A stretch of 38,994 bases of DNA, from assembly GCA_017302795.1 (NCBI GenBank), contig JAFLCB010000019.1, forward strand, positions 1 to 38,994. Direction: 5' to 3'. Source of the DNA: Deltaproteobacteria bacterium. GTDB taxonomy: Bacteria > Bdellovibrionota > Bdellovibrionia > Bdellovibrionales > JAMPXM01. How positions within the stretch are numbered: position 1 is the first letter of the stretch; each line of letters begins with the position of its first letter. Both the position numbers and the translations under genes were made by a program. Shown one piece after another: positions 1 to 8,711 of the stretch. The notes below the pieces were generated by a model that had not been told where the DNA came from, ran no database searches, and was given only the letters and a program-made list of their open reading frames with translations.

Positions 1-44
1 AACGGACCGAAATGCTGTGAAACAATCTGAAATACTACCTGCGG

Positions 45-665
45 TTGGTTTGTGTATTCGATTTGGATAAGTATCGGATTCTATTTTTGTTTTTTCGGGT
101 TCCAATTTCACCAAGGAAAATTGGATGTCCAGTAGCGGCAACTCGCAATAATTCACCGGCTATTGATATCATTGAGTTTTTCGAAAAACGGTCACCTCGA
201 ATTATCGAGGAAATCGCACCGTTGTACCGGAAAGGCCTCTCAATCAGTGACATTGAGGTCCAAACCGGAATGAAACGTCACGCGATCTGGAATGCTTTGA
301 AAAAGCATCGCGTTGAACTTCGCGCAGCGGAACCAGTTTCCTTCAAGAGGTGGCGGAAGGGGCGAGGTAAGACGCGGGCGAGGCCGCCTTACGGCTACAG
401 CTATTTCCAAGGCGAGGTGATCAGGGACCCGGTCGAGTATCCGACGCTTCAATTGATCGCGAGTCTGGCGAAACAGGGGATGAGCATCAGTTCCATCGTT
501 CTGCGTTTGAATTCCAAGGGCATCAAGTCACGAATGAAAAAGCCATGGAGCTACAATGTCATCAAGTTCACGATCGCGCGTCTCAAAGACGGTTCGACCG
601 AGAAATTAATTACGTCATCAAAACCGAAAAAGTCCGAAACCAAGAACACCGGAGCTGGAAAATGA
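45..665 (+). CDS. Recombinase-like DNA-binding protein lacking the catalytic domain
   Basis: The C-terminal half (about residues 113-190) resembles the 'Recombinase' domain that follows the catalytic domain in large serine recombinases: a PPYGY start, a segment on residual family spacing with 'GMSISSIVLRLNSKGIKSR', and a tryptophan before the final helix. A helix-turn-helix-like stretch (about residues 60-92, with 'LSISDIEVQTGMKRHAIW') precedes it. The serine-containing resolvase domain is absent, and an in-frame TGA at 18-20 shows it is not fused upstream in this frame. The listed start is TTG at 45. The first 40 residues look unlike a normal N-terminus, so the true start may lie further in. 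It could be a regulator, an excision factor or a recombinase remnant. The stop overlaps the next start (ATGA at 662). Confidence 0.55.
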   Translation: MVCVFDLDKYRILFLFFRVPISPRKIGCPVAATRNNSPAIDIIEFFEKRSPRIIEEIAPLYRKGLSISDIEVQTGMKRHAIWNALKKHRVELRAAEPVSFKRWRKGRGKTRARPPYGYSYFQGEVIRDPVEYPTLQLIASLAKQGMSISSIVLRLNSKGIKSRMKKPWSYNVIKFTIARLKDGSTEKLITSSKPKKSETKNTGAGK

Positions 666-859
666 ATCTCGAAAAAATGTTTGTCTGGATCACTGCCGTC
701 GTCATCGCGTTTGCCACCGCAGGAAAACTCGACGTTCTCCAAAACTGGATTTGGCGTGCCCAGGCGAAGGTGATCTATGAATCGCGCACCTCGACATGGG
801 GTAGCCCGAGGCTATTCCGTTCCGAAGAAGTGCGTTCGAACCATAAGGGAGACAAATGA
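662..859 (+). CDS. Small membrane protein coupled to the recombinase-like gene
   Basis: This 65-residue product begins at an ATG that overlaps the stop of the preceding gene as ATGA, with a GGAG ribosome site about 9 bases upstream. It therefore looks translationally coupled. Residues 6-23 form one hydrophobic segment (FVWITAVVIAFATAGKL region), and a basic, polar tail follows. I do not recognise the family. A single-span membrane or membrane-associated protein is all the sequence supports. Confidence 0.5.
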   Translation: MNLEKMFVWITAVVIAFATAGKLDVLQNWIWRAQAKVIYESRTSTWGSPRLFRSEEVRSNHKGDK

Positions 860-918
860 ACATCAGCGCACGCGGGCGCACATCCTTCGTTTGTTCTTTT
901 TTTCATTCCCAGCAGTAA
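856..918 (+). CDS. Possible 20-residue ORF at the end of the coupled pair
   Basis: An ATG at 856 overlaps the stop of the previous gene as ATGA and has GGGAG just upstream. It opens a 20-codon frame ending with TAA at 916. The peptide begins MNISARGRT and has no recognisable feature. The overlap and ribosome site are the only support. It may be a remnant of a truncated gene. Confidence 0.2.
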   Translation: MNISARGRTSFVCSFFHSQQ

Positions 919-929
919 AACCGACTGAA

Positions 930-950
930 TTGTAAAACATCGTTATACAA
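930..950. promoter_or_regulatory. Near-perfect palindrome, likely operator upstream of the RHH gene
   Basis: The arms TTGTAAAAC and GTTATACAA are separated by ATC and match at 8 of 9 positions. The site lies 57 bases upstream of a gene for a ribbon-helix-helix protein. Proteins of that kind often repress their own operon, so autoregulation is a reasonable inference. The right arm contains TATACA, which could serve as a -10 element, but I see no convincing -35. Confidence 0.4.
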
Positions 951-1006
951 CAGATAGACATCGCGAGCGTTAAACCATACAAACCGCCATCTTGTGAGGA
1001 TGGTGT

Positions 1007-1210
1007 ATGTCGAAAATTCGGGCCGTGAGACTTTCTGAGCACGAAGAAAAACTTGTCCAATCGTTTCTCAAAAAAAACTCGCTATTCGACTTTACAACGC
1101 TGGTGCGCGCCGCTTTGCGAGAATTCATTAAGCATCCGCATATGAGCCTTAATGCTGTTCAAGAAGTTCCAAAGAAATCGAAAGTTTCTACGAAGGAGTC
1201 GCGCGTATGA
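1007..1210 (+). CDS. Ribbon-helix-helix (CopG/MetJ-like) DNA-binding protein
   Basis: A 67-residue protein with the layout of a ribbon-helix-helix dimer: a short beta-like segment (SKIRAVRLSEHEEKL), then two helices with 'LVRAALREFI' matching the end of the second helix in such families. The tail is basic. The ATG has GAGG 8-10 bases upstream. Its stop overlaps the radical SAM start (ATGA at 1207), so it leads a three-gene overlapping operon and probably regulates it through the palindrome at 930-950. An antitoxin role is possible, but no toxin is recognisable next to it. Confidence 0.7.
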   Translation: MSKIRAVRLSEHEEKLVQSFLKKNSLFDFTTLVRAALREFIKHPHMSLNAVQEVPKKSKVSTKESRV

Positions 1211-2604
1211 GTCTCGATCGAACTGACGTTGGTGCCGAGCAAGCGCAAATTCTAAAATTCCCTCCTGTTGGTCCCGAGGCCTTCCGACCTGCGGGAGAGG
1301 TACCGATTGTCGCCACTCCGCTCGTCGATGCAATGATCCAGCAATCAAAAAAGTTGGATTTGTTGTCGAAGTACAAGTCTGAGTTCGATTGGTCTCCACT
1401 TCGAGGCTTGGAAGTTCGGACAAAAGATAAACCGATCAGGGGCGGCATTGTATTCCGATCGCCATTCAAACTGGTAAACTCACATTCAACTTGTCAGCAG
1501 TGCCTCTATTCTTTTGAGGTAGATACGTATGGTCGGGGGTGTGTCCACAATTGCGTCTACTGCTACGCGAAGGCCGAACTCACCGTTCATGGCTACTGGA
1601 ATAATCCATATCCGGTGCCTGTTGATCTTAATGAAATTCGCAAAACTTTCTATTCAGTCTTTGAAACGGATAAGAAAAGTAAGTGGCGAGACATTATGGA
1701 AAAACGAATTCCGATAAGAATCGGTTCGATGAGCGATTCATTTATGTGGATGGATGATAAGTTCAAGGTTACCCAGGAATTTCTGAAGATTCTGGATTTC
1801 TACGATTATCCTTTTGTGGTATTCACTCGCTCTGACCTCATCGCGCGAGATGACTATTTGTCATTGATTAGAAAAGACCTTGCGGCGATTCAATTCAGCA
1901 TGTCGTCGACAAATGATGAGATGAATCGCAAGATCGAACCCGGTGCGCCATCGGCCAAGAGAAGGCTCAAGGCGCTGGAGAAAATTACTAAAGCCGGATA
2001 CTGGACGACAGTTCGAGTGAATCCACTCTTTCCAATTTATCCAGATGGTTATTTTTCAGATCCATCATTTAAGTGGGATGGTCCGGTGCCGAAGTTCGAC
2101 TATTCGTCGTTCGATATTGTCGACGAAATTGCAGATGCGGGTGTGCCTGCCATGCTGACCGGCTTCGGACGGTTTAGCTCGTTCTCTTTGAACCAGATCG
2201 AAAAGGCTACTGGATTTGATCTTCGACAAATGTACAATCAGGACACCAAAAAGTCGTCTCGTGATTTTCACTTCAGTGATCGTGAAATTCGTCACTACTA
2301 CCAAGAGATGAAAAATCGGTGCATAAAACGTGGGGTGCAATTTACGACGTGCTATATCGGCAATGGAGAAGGCCACTTTTGGAAGGACCAAGATCTGTGG
2401 TCGAATAAGAAAGACTGCTGCAATATCCAGAGTCGTGTAAAGGCATTCGACCTCGACTCCAGACAAATTCCATTTGAAACTCGACTGAAGTTTACCGGAC
2501 ACAAAAATGCGGTCCCGACGTCCGAAAGACTGCACGATGGGCTAGGCGGTACCAATGATTCTCCGATCGATGCTGGAACCGCTGAGCTCCGTTTAGATCG
2601 ATGA
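1207..2604 (+). CDS. Radical SAM enzyme, spore-photoproduct-lyase-like family
   Basis: The radical SAM signature CxxxCxxC is seen as C112, C116 and C119 within 'GRGCVHNCVYCYAKAEL'. These cysteines would hold a 4Fe-4S cluster that cleaves S-adenosylmethionine. The surrounding sequence (GRGC...C.YCYA) resembles the SPL/Rv2578c-type branch. The 465-residue length leaves an additional C-terminal half with further cysteines (for example around 'FTTCYIGNGEGHF' and 'KKDCCNIQ'). It overlaps the RHH gene before it and the ASCH-like gene after it, both by ATGA, so the three are co-translated. The substrate is unknown. The position beside a DNA methyltransferase makes DNA repair or base modification an attractive inference only. 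Confidence 0.8.
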   Translation: MSLDRTDVGAEQAQILKFPPVGPEAFRPAGEVPIVATPLVDAMIQQSKKLDLLSKYKSEFDWSPLRGLEVRTKDKPIRGGIVFRSPFKLVNSHSTCQQCLYSFEVDTYGRGCVHNCVYCYAKAELTVHGYWNNPYPVPVDLNEIRKTFYSVFETDKKSKWRDIMEKRIPIRIGSMSDSFMWMDDKFKVTQEFLKILDFYDYPFVVFTRSDLIARDDYLSLIRKDLAAIQFSMSSTNDEMNRKIEPGAPSAKRRLKALEKITKAGYWTTVRVNPLFPIYPDGYFSDPSFKWDGPVPKFDYSSFDIVDEIADAGVPAMLTGFGRFSSFSLNQIEKATGFDLRQMYNQDTKKSSRDFHFSDREIRHYYQEMKNRCIKRGVQFTTCYIGNGEGHFWKDQDLWSNKKDCCNIQSRVKAFDLDSRQIPFETRLKFTGHKNAVPTSERLHDGLGGTNDSPIDAGTAELRLDR

Positions 2605-2987
2605 AGCTGCTTACTGGCATAAATATTCAGTTTCCGATTTCAAGATCGATCTTAGATGGATCGAAAGTCGTGGAAACTAGAACCTATCCAATTCCCGAGG
2701 CGTACCTAGGGAAAGATTTGGTGATCGTTGAAACTCCAGGAAAGTTGGGACGATTTAAAGCTCGAGCAGTCGCGATCGTGAGGTTCGGAGCGTGCTTTCA
2801 GTATCGAACGGCGAAAGAGTTTTACGATGATATCGATCGACACCAAGTTGCGCCGAGCTCGCCATGGGCCTGGAGCGATGAGCGGCCGAAGTGGGGTTGG
2901 ACCATTGACGAGATTAGACCTTTGAGCACATCCTTCGAAATTAAAAAGCGAATCGGTATCAGGTATACGAAAGACATCTCTGTCTAG
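2601..2987 (+). CDS. ASCH-like domain protein
   Basis: A 128-residue protein. The N-terminal half has the ASCH/PUA-like pattern: a short strand (TGINIQFPISRSILDG), 'KVVETRTYPIPE', and a 'LGKDLVIVETPG' strand. Later comes an acidic/aromatic segment ending in W-W-I ('PKWGWTIDEIRPL'). ASCH domains bind nucleic acids or modified nucleosides, and some are nucleases or amidohydrolases. It overlaps the radical SAM stop as ATGA, so the pair is probably functionally coupled. Which activity it has cannot be told from sequence alone. Confidence 0.65.
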   Translation: MKLLTGINIQFPISRSILDGSKVVETRTYPIPEAYLGKDLVIVETPGKLGRFKARAVAIVRFGACFQYRTAKEFYDDIDRHQVAPSSPWAWSDERPKWGWTIDEIRPLSTSFEIKKRIGIRYTKDISV

Positions 2988-3113
2988 TTTGGTCAGTTCG
3001 TCCGGCCGCCGATCGTCCGGTTTCCAATCCTCCGCCGAAGCCAACGTAAAGTTCTTCATGTTTTAGACCGAGACAATGGTGTCATATTTTAGCTATGCAT
3101 CCATGGAGGGCGC

Positions 3114-5423
3114 ATGTCTCGATCAAAAGCGAAAGTTTCGCAACCTGAAGCACGTCATCGCAAAGACCAAACAATTGACTTCCTCAACTTTCTTACGCGT
3201 CGGTCAAAATCCGACAACGTAGACCAGTACTTGAGGACTGGCAAAGTCACGCAAATTCAGGACCTCTTTGATTGCGGCAAATACTTTCTTACGCATGCCA
3301 TGGGATGTGGAGAGAATGATTTTATCCCGAACATCAATTTTAAAGAATTCGCCTGCTTCGTACCCCAAAGCGAGAATTATTATCCGTGGGTGTTTTTTAC
3401 TGTTCCGACTACGACCTCCGATCTTGGGGAGTTCTTCGATCAGCACGGTCGCAATTACTTGATGTCAGCTGATGCTGGAAAAAAAGATTTCGCGATTGTG
3501 ACCAACTTAAAATCGATCTCAGTTTTTGATTTCAATCACTTTCAATCTGAGTTCGAAGTTTCGATTGAAGAACTTTTTGATGCATTAAAGTCCGGGGAAA
3601 ATTCAACGGCCAATAAAAATTGGGCGAATTTCCTTGGAACCTTTGGCACTGAAAAAGTTGAGGAACGAAAAAAGGTCCGAAGAAAAGAAGTCGTCAAGTA
3701 CGTTGAGCCAAAAGAGGCATCCCCAAATCTTCAGTATGTGAAGCGCTTCGGACACATGCCAAGTTTTGAAACGCCCGTTGGATACGACGGTAAGAACTTC
3801 CGCGAAACATTCAAAACCAAAGAGCTTCCGTTCCTCAAGACCGAGTCGATCGACTGGGATGGTGTTGTTAAGTCTTCTTCTTCTGGAAACCGACTAATTT
3901 GGGGCGACAACCTTTCGGTCATGCGCGCATTACCCGATGATTCGATCGACCTTATCTACGTCGACCCGCCATTCTTTTCAGGTCGGAACTACAATTGCAT
4001 TTTCGGGGATGACGACGAAGTTCGTACGTTTAAAGATATTTGGGACGGCGGGCTTCCGACCTATTTGGCATGGCTAAATGCTCGAATTTGGGAAATGAAA
4101 CGGATTCTTAAGCCGACAGGAAATTTAGTTCTTCATCTCGACAAGCATGCTTGCCATTACGTGAAGATCGAGCTCGACAAGATTTTCGGCGCGGACAATT
4201 TCCAAAATGAAATTATTTGGTCGTACCGTACGGGTGGTGCATCAAAACGTCGATTTGGCCAAAAGCACGACAATCTCTTTTGGTACTCAAAAAATACGGA
4301 CGAATACTACTACAACTGTATTAAAGAGCGCATCTACTATGAAAAGCCCTTCTTCAATCCCAAGGTCGACGAAGAGGGAAGATATTATGCAGACATACTT
4401 CCAGATGATACTTGGGATGTAAAAGCTGTGTTGAATATCAGCAAGGAGCGGATTGGCTATCCGACTCAAAAACCGGAGCAGCTTCTTTCAAAAATAATTA
4501 CGGCTCTTTCTAAGCCTGGCGATGTCGTCGCCGATTTCTTTTCGGGCGGAGGTACCACAATTGCGGTCGCCGAAAAACTGGGCCGCCGGTGGCTTGGTGT
4601 GGACATCTCGCGAATCGCGGTCTCAGTCGCACGCGACAGAGTGTCGAAACTTTACGATGTGGATGCCGGAATCCCACGGTTGTCGGATAAGCCGAAGACT
4701 GGATTTTCAGTCGAATATCACGGCGTATATGAAAGAGACCTCGTGCGCGAGATGGAGGAGTCCGAATATCGAAGTTTCATTCTCGGATGCTACCAGTCCT
4801 CGGAAAAATCTAAGGGGAGCTTTATTCATGGCTTTAAAGAAGATCGTGCAGTTTATGTGGCACCCGCAAAAAAGAATCTTCGTAAGGATCAGATTGAGGA
4901 ATTTCACTCCGAGCTTGCAGAATTAAAAATTAAAAATGGCGTAATTTTGGCGTGGAACGTATCTAAGGAAGCGGAAAAATACGTCGACGATTTACGTCGC
5001 GGCGCAAACGGTCCCGATATTCAAATTATCCAGGTTCGGCTTGTCGACATTGATAGCAATGAGTTCAAGGGAGACAACATCCGTTTCGTGAACAAACCCG
5101 CTGCGATCATCAAGTCCTCTCAAAAAAATGGGCTTACTTGGATTTTCGATGCAACCGCGTCGTGCGGTACGAATGGTTCCGAAATTCATTATTTCCAGTG
5201 GGACTTCGACTATAGAAGCCGATTCTCGCCGCACACCAAACCAAAATTTCAAGATGATGCTGATGGCGACGGGAATCCTTTGAACGACTATCGACGAATT
5301 GAATTCACGTTTCCGAATGAAGGAAAGTTCAAAATCGCATTGAGAATTTTCGATAAGTCGGGCGCAGAAGCTACCCACGTTGTGGAAGTAAATGTGGCTA
5401 AGACCTCTAAAAGGGCTAGCTAG
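3114..5423 (+). CDS. mod: Type III-like DNA adenine methyltransferase with Ig/PKD-like tail
   Basis: This is a beta-class amino-methyltransferase: catalytic motif IV DPPF at residues 284-287 precedes the SAM-binding motif FFSGGGTT at 475-482. 'GYPTQKPEQLL' lies just before the latter, as in Mod subunits of type III systems. The order implies N6-adenine (or N4-cytosine) methylation, with target recognition between the motifs. A separate domain occupies residues 1-180. About 95 C-terminal residues (672-766) form an immunoglobulin/PKD-like beta domain ('FQWDFDYRSRF', 'GKFKIALRIFDKSGAEATHV'); a similar tail occurs on other methyltransferases of this type. The helicase gene begins one base after its stop. 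The gap before it (2988-3113) may carry the promoter. Confidence 0.85.
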   Translation: MSRSKAKVSQPEARHRKDQTIDFLNFLTRRSKSDNVDQYLRTGKVTQIQDLFDCGKYFLTHAMGCGENDFIPNINFKEFACFVPQSENYYPWVFFTVPTTTSDLGEFFDQHGRNYLMSADAGKKDFAIVTNLKSISVFDFNHFQSEFEVSIEELFDALKSGENSTANKNWANFLGTFGTEKVEERKKVRRKEVVKYVEPKEASPNLQYVKRFGHMPSFETPVGYDGKNFRETFKTKELPFLKTESIDWDGVVKSSSSGNRLIWGDNLSVMRALPDDSIDLIYVDPPFFSGRNYNCIFGDDDEVRTFKDIWDGGLPTYLAWLNARIWEMKRILKPTGNLVLHLDKHACHYVKIELDKIFGADNFQNEIIWSYRTGGASKRRFGQKHDNLFWYSKNTDEYYYNCIKERIYYEKPFFNPKVDEEGRYYADILPDDTWDVKAVLNISKERIGYPTQKPEQLLSKIITALSKPGDVVADFFSGGGTTIAVAEKLGRRWLGVDISRIAVSVARDRVSKLYDVDAGIPRLSDKPKTGFSVEYHGVYERDLVREMEESEYRSFILGCYQSSEKSKGSFIHGFKEDRAVYVAPAKKNLRKDQIEEFHSELAELKIKNGVILAWNVSKEAEKYVDDLRRGANGPDIQIIQVRLVDIDSNEFKGDNIRFVNKPAAIIKSSQKNGLTWIFDATASCGTNGSEIHYFQWDFDYRSRFSPHTKPKFQDDADGDGNPLNDYRRIEFTFPNEGKFKIALRIFDKSGAEATHVVEVNVAKTSKRAS

Positions 5424-5424
5424 C

Positions 5425-7509
5425 ATGTCAGAGTTTTTAAACTCTAAGCGTTGGGAGGCTATACATGGGGAAAAATACGAAAAGTGGCGGACTTCGCGTT
5501 GGATCGATTCAAGCAGAGAGACTCAGATTTTTCTAGATCACGTTCTTCCTCTTGGACGGATTGACGGCGAAAAACGGTTGCTACCTCACCAGGCTGAGAC
5601 TCTTCAGCGTGTGATTTATAGCCACGAAATTCTTGCTCTTGATCCGATTCTGGCTACCCTTGCAACGGGTACTGGTAAGACCCTCGTGATGGCCTCGGTG
5701 ATGGCGTGGCTTGCTTGCATTAAGAAGATTCAGACATTCATAGTGTTTTGTCCAAACACCATTGTTCGAGACCGGTTAAAGCGAGACTTTGAAGCGGGAA
5801 GCGTGTTTGACGAGTTCAATCTCTTCCCACCGCAGTTCACTGAGCTTCGAAAGGCGCTGCGCCCGTCGATTGTTGACGGCTATAAAGGTTTGACGAATTT
5901 GCTGGGCTTTAACCTTCTCGTTGCGAATCGCCATCAGTTTCAACAGGGATATTCGGGTGGTCAGGATCACTTAAAGTTCGTTCTCGATGAGGGCGGCACT
6001 CTAGGAATTTTTAACGACGAAGCCCACAACACTCGTGGACCGGAGTATAAGCGAACGCTCGACTTACTGAAGTCGAAGTCACCGTTTCGATTTGATGTTA
6101 CCGCTACACCGGATCGTGCAGACAATCTGCGTCCGGAATCGCATGAGATATACAGTCTGTCGGTTGTCGAAGCCATTACCGGAAGCTACAAAAATAATCG
6201 ACACATCGAAAAAGGTTACGCGAAGTATCCTCGATTGATCAAAGACGTCTTGGTACAGCGACCAGACATCAAGAAATATGGGGCAATCAGTCAAGCGGAA
6301 CTAACATTCAGAGATGAAGGTTCAGGTCAGGTATTACGACTACGAGAGATCGACTGGGATGATCTGCCCCGTAAGAAGAATCTGAAGCTCGTTATGGACC
6401 CCGGTCCGATGAAAATGCAGCTTCACCTGGCGGTCGAAGCGATTGAAAAAAAACGGATCGTTGCAAACGGACGTTACAAACCGCTTCTCTTTGTCATTAC
6501 TCCGAGCATCGCTGGAGCGAAACAAGCGGTCGACATGATGAAGCGAGAGTTCAAACTCAATCCGCTCCTCGTTGTGGATGACGAAACGGAGTACGAGAAG
6601 AAAGAATTGCGCGAAGCGGCGGCATCGCTTGGTAGCGTCGATTCACCGTTCGACAGTGTCGTATCGGTCTACATGCTGCGCGAAGGATGGGACGTTCCGG
6701 AGGTCTCGGTAATTTGTTTGCTTAGAGGATTTGGATCACCGTTGTTTGCGAATCAGGTGCTAGGTCGCGGCCTCCGCCTAATTCGAAGAAGTGGATGCGA
6801 ATCGGACCGTGATGTCCAAGAGCTAACGATCATCGATCACCAGACCTTGGGTCTCGATTACCTCTGGGAGGAAATCGACGCTATGATCAAGGAAGGCGAT
6901 CAAGTAACACGCGAACGTGAAATCCCTAGAGACGAAAATGGAAATGTCGAAATTTCCGAAGGTGGCGATAAGATCGTCCGCGAACAGATTGTCGTTCGGC
7001 AAGATCTCTACCATCTGTTACTTCCAATTCCAGATCCGAAAGTGATTGAGGGGATTTCATTCGAGAGAGCGTTGGAGCTGCTCGATCAGGCGATGGGCTG
7101 CATCACTGACTATAAACCGGACAATTTGATTTTTGTCGAGGTCGAAATTGAAGGAATACGGCGTTTTCGTCCGCAACGTCCTGAAGAAAAAACGGCTAGG
7201 GGCCTCCGTTTAAGCGCCATTCCCGAGATCGGAAAAACCCAGGAACTTTTCGATCAAACCAAACAAATGATCATGGAGTGGGCGCAAGACTTATCTCAAC
7301 GATACGATCCGTTTGCGACGAAGACGAACTATCTCTATTCAATCATTTTAGATCACGTTGAAGAAGGTCTTGGCGGAAAGGTCCCGCTTCCGGAGATGGA
7401 GCCGAACATTCTCTATGCGATCTCGCTGAGTATTCCGCAGATCCGCGAAAGCGTAGCCTATGAACTGAATCAGCGAATCTATTCAGAGGAGCTTCTCTAC
7501 AATGGCTGA
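5425..7509 (+). CDS. res: Type III-like restriction helicase subunit
   Basis: A superfamily 2 DEAD/DEAH helicase: Walker A ATGTGKT at residues 80-86, DEAH at 198-201, TATP at 226-229, and a late 'QVLGRGLRL' motif VI. It would use ATP to move on DNA between methyltransferase and nuclease. ATG at 5425 is preferred over one 33 bases upstream because it follows the methyltransferase stop directly. The 694-residue length is short for a Res subunit, because the usual C-terminal nuclease domain is not fused. That domain is encoded by the next gene, which overlaps this one by 8 bases. Confidence 0.85.
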   Translation: MSEFLNSKRWEAIHGEKYEKWRTSRWIDSSRETQIFLDHVLPLGRIDGEKRLLPHQAETLQRVIYSHEILALDPILATLATGTGKTLVMASVMAWLACIKKIQTFIVFCPNTIVRDRLKRDFEAGSVFDEFNLFPPQFTELRKALRPSIVDGYKGLTNLLGFNLLVANRHQFQQGYSGGQDHLKFVLDEGGTLGIFNDEAHNTRGPEYKRTLDLLKSKSPFRFDVTATPDRADNLRPESHEIYSLSVVEAITGSYKNNRHIEKGYAKYPRLIKDVLVQRPDIKKYGAISQAELTFRDEGSGQVLRLREIDWDDLPRKKNLKLVMDPGPMKMQLHLAVEAIEKKRIVANGRYKPLLFVITPSIAGAKQAVDMMKREFKLNPLLVVDDETEYEKKELREAAASLGSVDSPFDSVVSVYMLREGWDVPEVSVICLLRGFGSPLFANQVLGRGLRLIRRSGCESDRDVQELTIIDHQTLGLDYLWEEIDAMIKEGDQVTREREIPRDENGNVEISEGGDKIVREQIVVRQDLYHLLLPIPDPKVIEGISFERALELLDQAMGCITDYKPDNLIFVEVEIEGIRRFRPQRPEEKTARGLRLSAIPEIGKTQELFDQTKQMIMEWAQDLSQRYDPFATKTNYLYSIILDHVEEGLGGKVPLPEMEPNILYAISLSIPQIRESVAYELNQRIYSEELLYNG

Positions 7510-7843
7510 AAAAATATTTTATGAAGGTAAAAAGAGTCCGTTCAATTTCGAGATTTGCCATTCCAAAGACGAAAAAAAATTCGCTGAGAACTTGGACGCC
7601 GATGACAAAGTCGCTGCGTGGACGAAAGCCCACAATATAGTGATCCGCTATCGAAACAAAAAAGGTGTGATCGCCAGATACTATCCAGATTTTTTGGTGC
7701 GATGGAAAAATGAAAATGAGATGGAGCTTATCGAAATCAAAGGCGCACATTTGAACAACGATCCGAACGTCGAACTCAAACGGAAGGCTGCCGAAGACTG
7801 GTGTTTCCAACGCGGCATGAAGTACAAAAAAATCGTCGTATAG
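7502..7843 (+). CDS. Stand-alone PD-(D/E)XK nuclease of the restriction system
   Basis: A 113-residue protein. It carries P62-D63 ('YYPDFLV') followed by E78-I79-K80 ('ELIEIKGA'), the PD-(D/E)XK nuclease motif. The 'YYPDFLVRW...EIKG' segment resembles the C-terminal nuclease domain of type III Res proteins. It overlaps the helicase by 8 bases and would be made together with it. I infer a split Res: helicase and nuclease in separate chains that assemble with Mod. It ends 9 bases before the convergent minus-strand gene, with no clear terminator between. Confidence 0.8.
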   Translation: MAEKIFYEGKKSPFNFEICHSKDEKKFAENLDADDKVAAWTKAHNIVIRYRNKKGVIARYYPDFLVRWKNENEMELIEIKGAHLNNDPNVELKRKAAEDWCFQRGMKYKKIVV

Positions 7844-7852
7844 CGATCCCGA

Positions 7853-8710
7853 TCATGGAGCTTGGCCAAACGCTTTCAACAAAGTCGAACAGGTTCTCAC
7901 GACCGCAGACTTGAGCGGTGGATGCTTGTGGGCAGGAATCACTCGTAGCGTTCGGACGAGTGTCTCGACGCGCACGAGGGTCGAATTTTGGGGACCGCGT
8001 GAGAGCGGATAGAGCGGCAGAGAATTGCCACCGAGACCATCGTCCGACAAAACTCGAAGAATATCTTTCATCCAGTCTAGGTCGGTTTGTGAAACCTCCA
8101 ACGGATTTAGCGCCTTATCGGTCACGACCGGCGACTTGTGATGTAGCTGCATGGGACGTGACCGCAATTCAATCAACGTTCGGTTGATCTCGTCAAAAGC
8201 ACAATCGTAGAGATTTCCGAACCTTTGAAAACAAACGTGTCTCCATCGGTCGACGAAGTCGTCGAATTGCAACCCCGAATTCTTTTGATCGTATCTTGGA
8301 CGGGTCAGTCGATGGACTACGTCGTGAAGTAGTGAAGTCGTGGCCATAGCATCTGGGAGCTCGAATCTCGAGGTCACCGCGTGACGCAGGTTCACCGTCG
8401 CTTGATATTTTTTAGTTTCGGATACGACAGCATTCGAGAAATTTAAATGCAACTGCCCCGTCAACCAGGGGTAAGGTGTGAATCCAAAAGTTTTTGAGAC
8501 GACTGAAGATGTTCGTTCCCGATATTTGCGATCGTACAGTGCCAGGAGGCGTCCTTCGATATCATGATAGGCGAGATGCGGAACGTCGAGCTGGAACGTC
8601 TTCACCAGTTGATGTAACCGCAAAGTCGAAGGCTTAGCCTCTTTTAGGAGCCGTTCGAATTCCAAACTGAATTTAAGATCCAGGTGATGAATCGATTCGA
8701 TCTCTTTCAT
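7853..8710 (-). CDS. Unknown protein with HDxxH motif, possibly SprT-like
   Basis: A 285-residue protein. An upstream extension to 8863 is open but would lie inside the preceding gene; ATG at 8710 sits one base after that gene's stop, so I prefer it. The notable segment is 'SLLHDVVHRL' (H129, D130, H133) after a region that reads like a SprT-type metallopeptidase core ('GQLHLNFSNAVV...'). The catalytic glutamate of HExxH would be aspartate here, so any protease activity is doubtful. It is probably co-transcribed with the helical-repeat protein upstream. Assignment as metallopeptidase-like is weak. Confidence 0.55.
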   Translation of the reverse strand: MKEIESIHHLDLKFSLEFERLLKEAKPSTLRLHQLVKTFQLDVPHLAYHDIEGRLLALYDRKYRERTSSVVSKTFGFTPYPWLTGQLHLNFSNAVVSETKKYQATVNLRHAVTSRFELPDAMATTSLLHDVVHRLTRPRYDQKNSGLQFDDFVDRWRHVCFQRFGNLYDCAFDEINRTLIELRSRPMQLHHKSPVVTDKALNPLEVSQTDLDWMKDILRVLSDDGLGGNSLPLYPLSRGPQNSTLVRVETLVRTLRVIPAHKHPPLKSAVVRTCSTLLKAFGQAP

Positions 8711-8711
8711 T

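Noticed and set aside
1-700. Left attachment site as a copy of the tRNA-Gln 3' end
   Set aside because: No segment matching the tRNA 3' half was found in this region; the left boundary is probably outside the window.
2706-3059. 117-codon minus-strand frame over the ASCH gene and the gap
   Set aside because: Most of it overlaps the ASCH-like gene, and there is no ribosome site or domain.
3114-7843. BREX or DISARM system
   Set aside because: No PglX/PglZ, BrxC or DrmA/B-like genes are present; the Mod, helicase and nuclease set fits a type III-like system.
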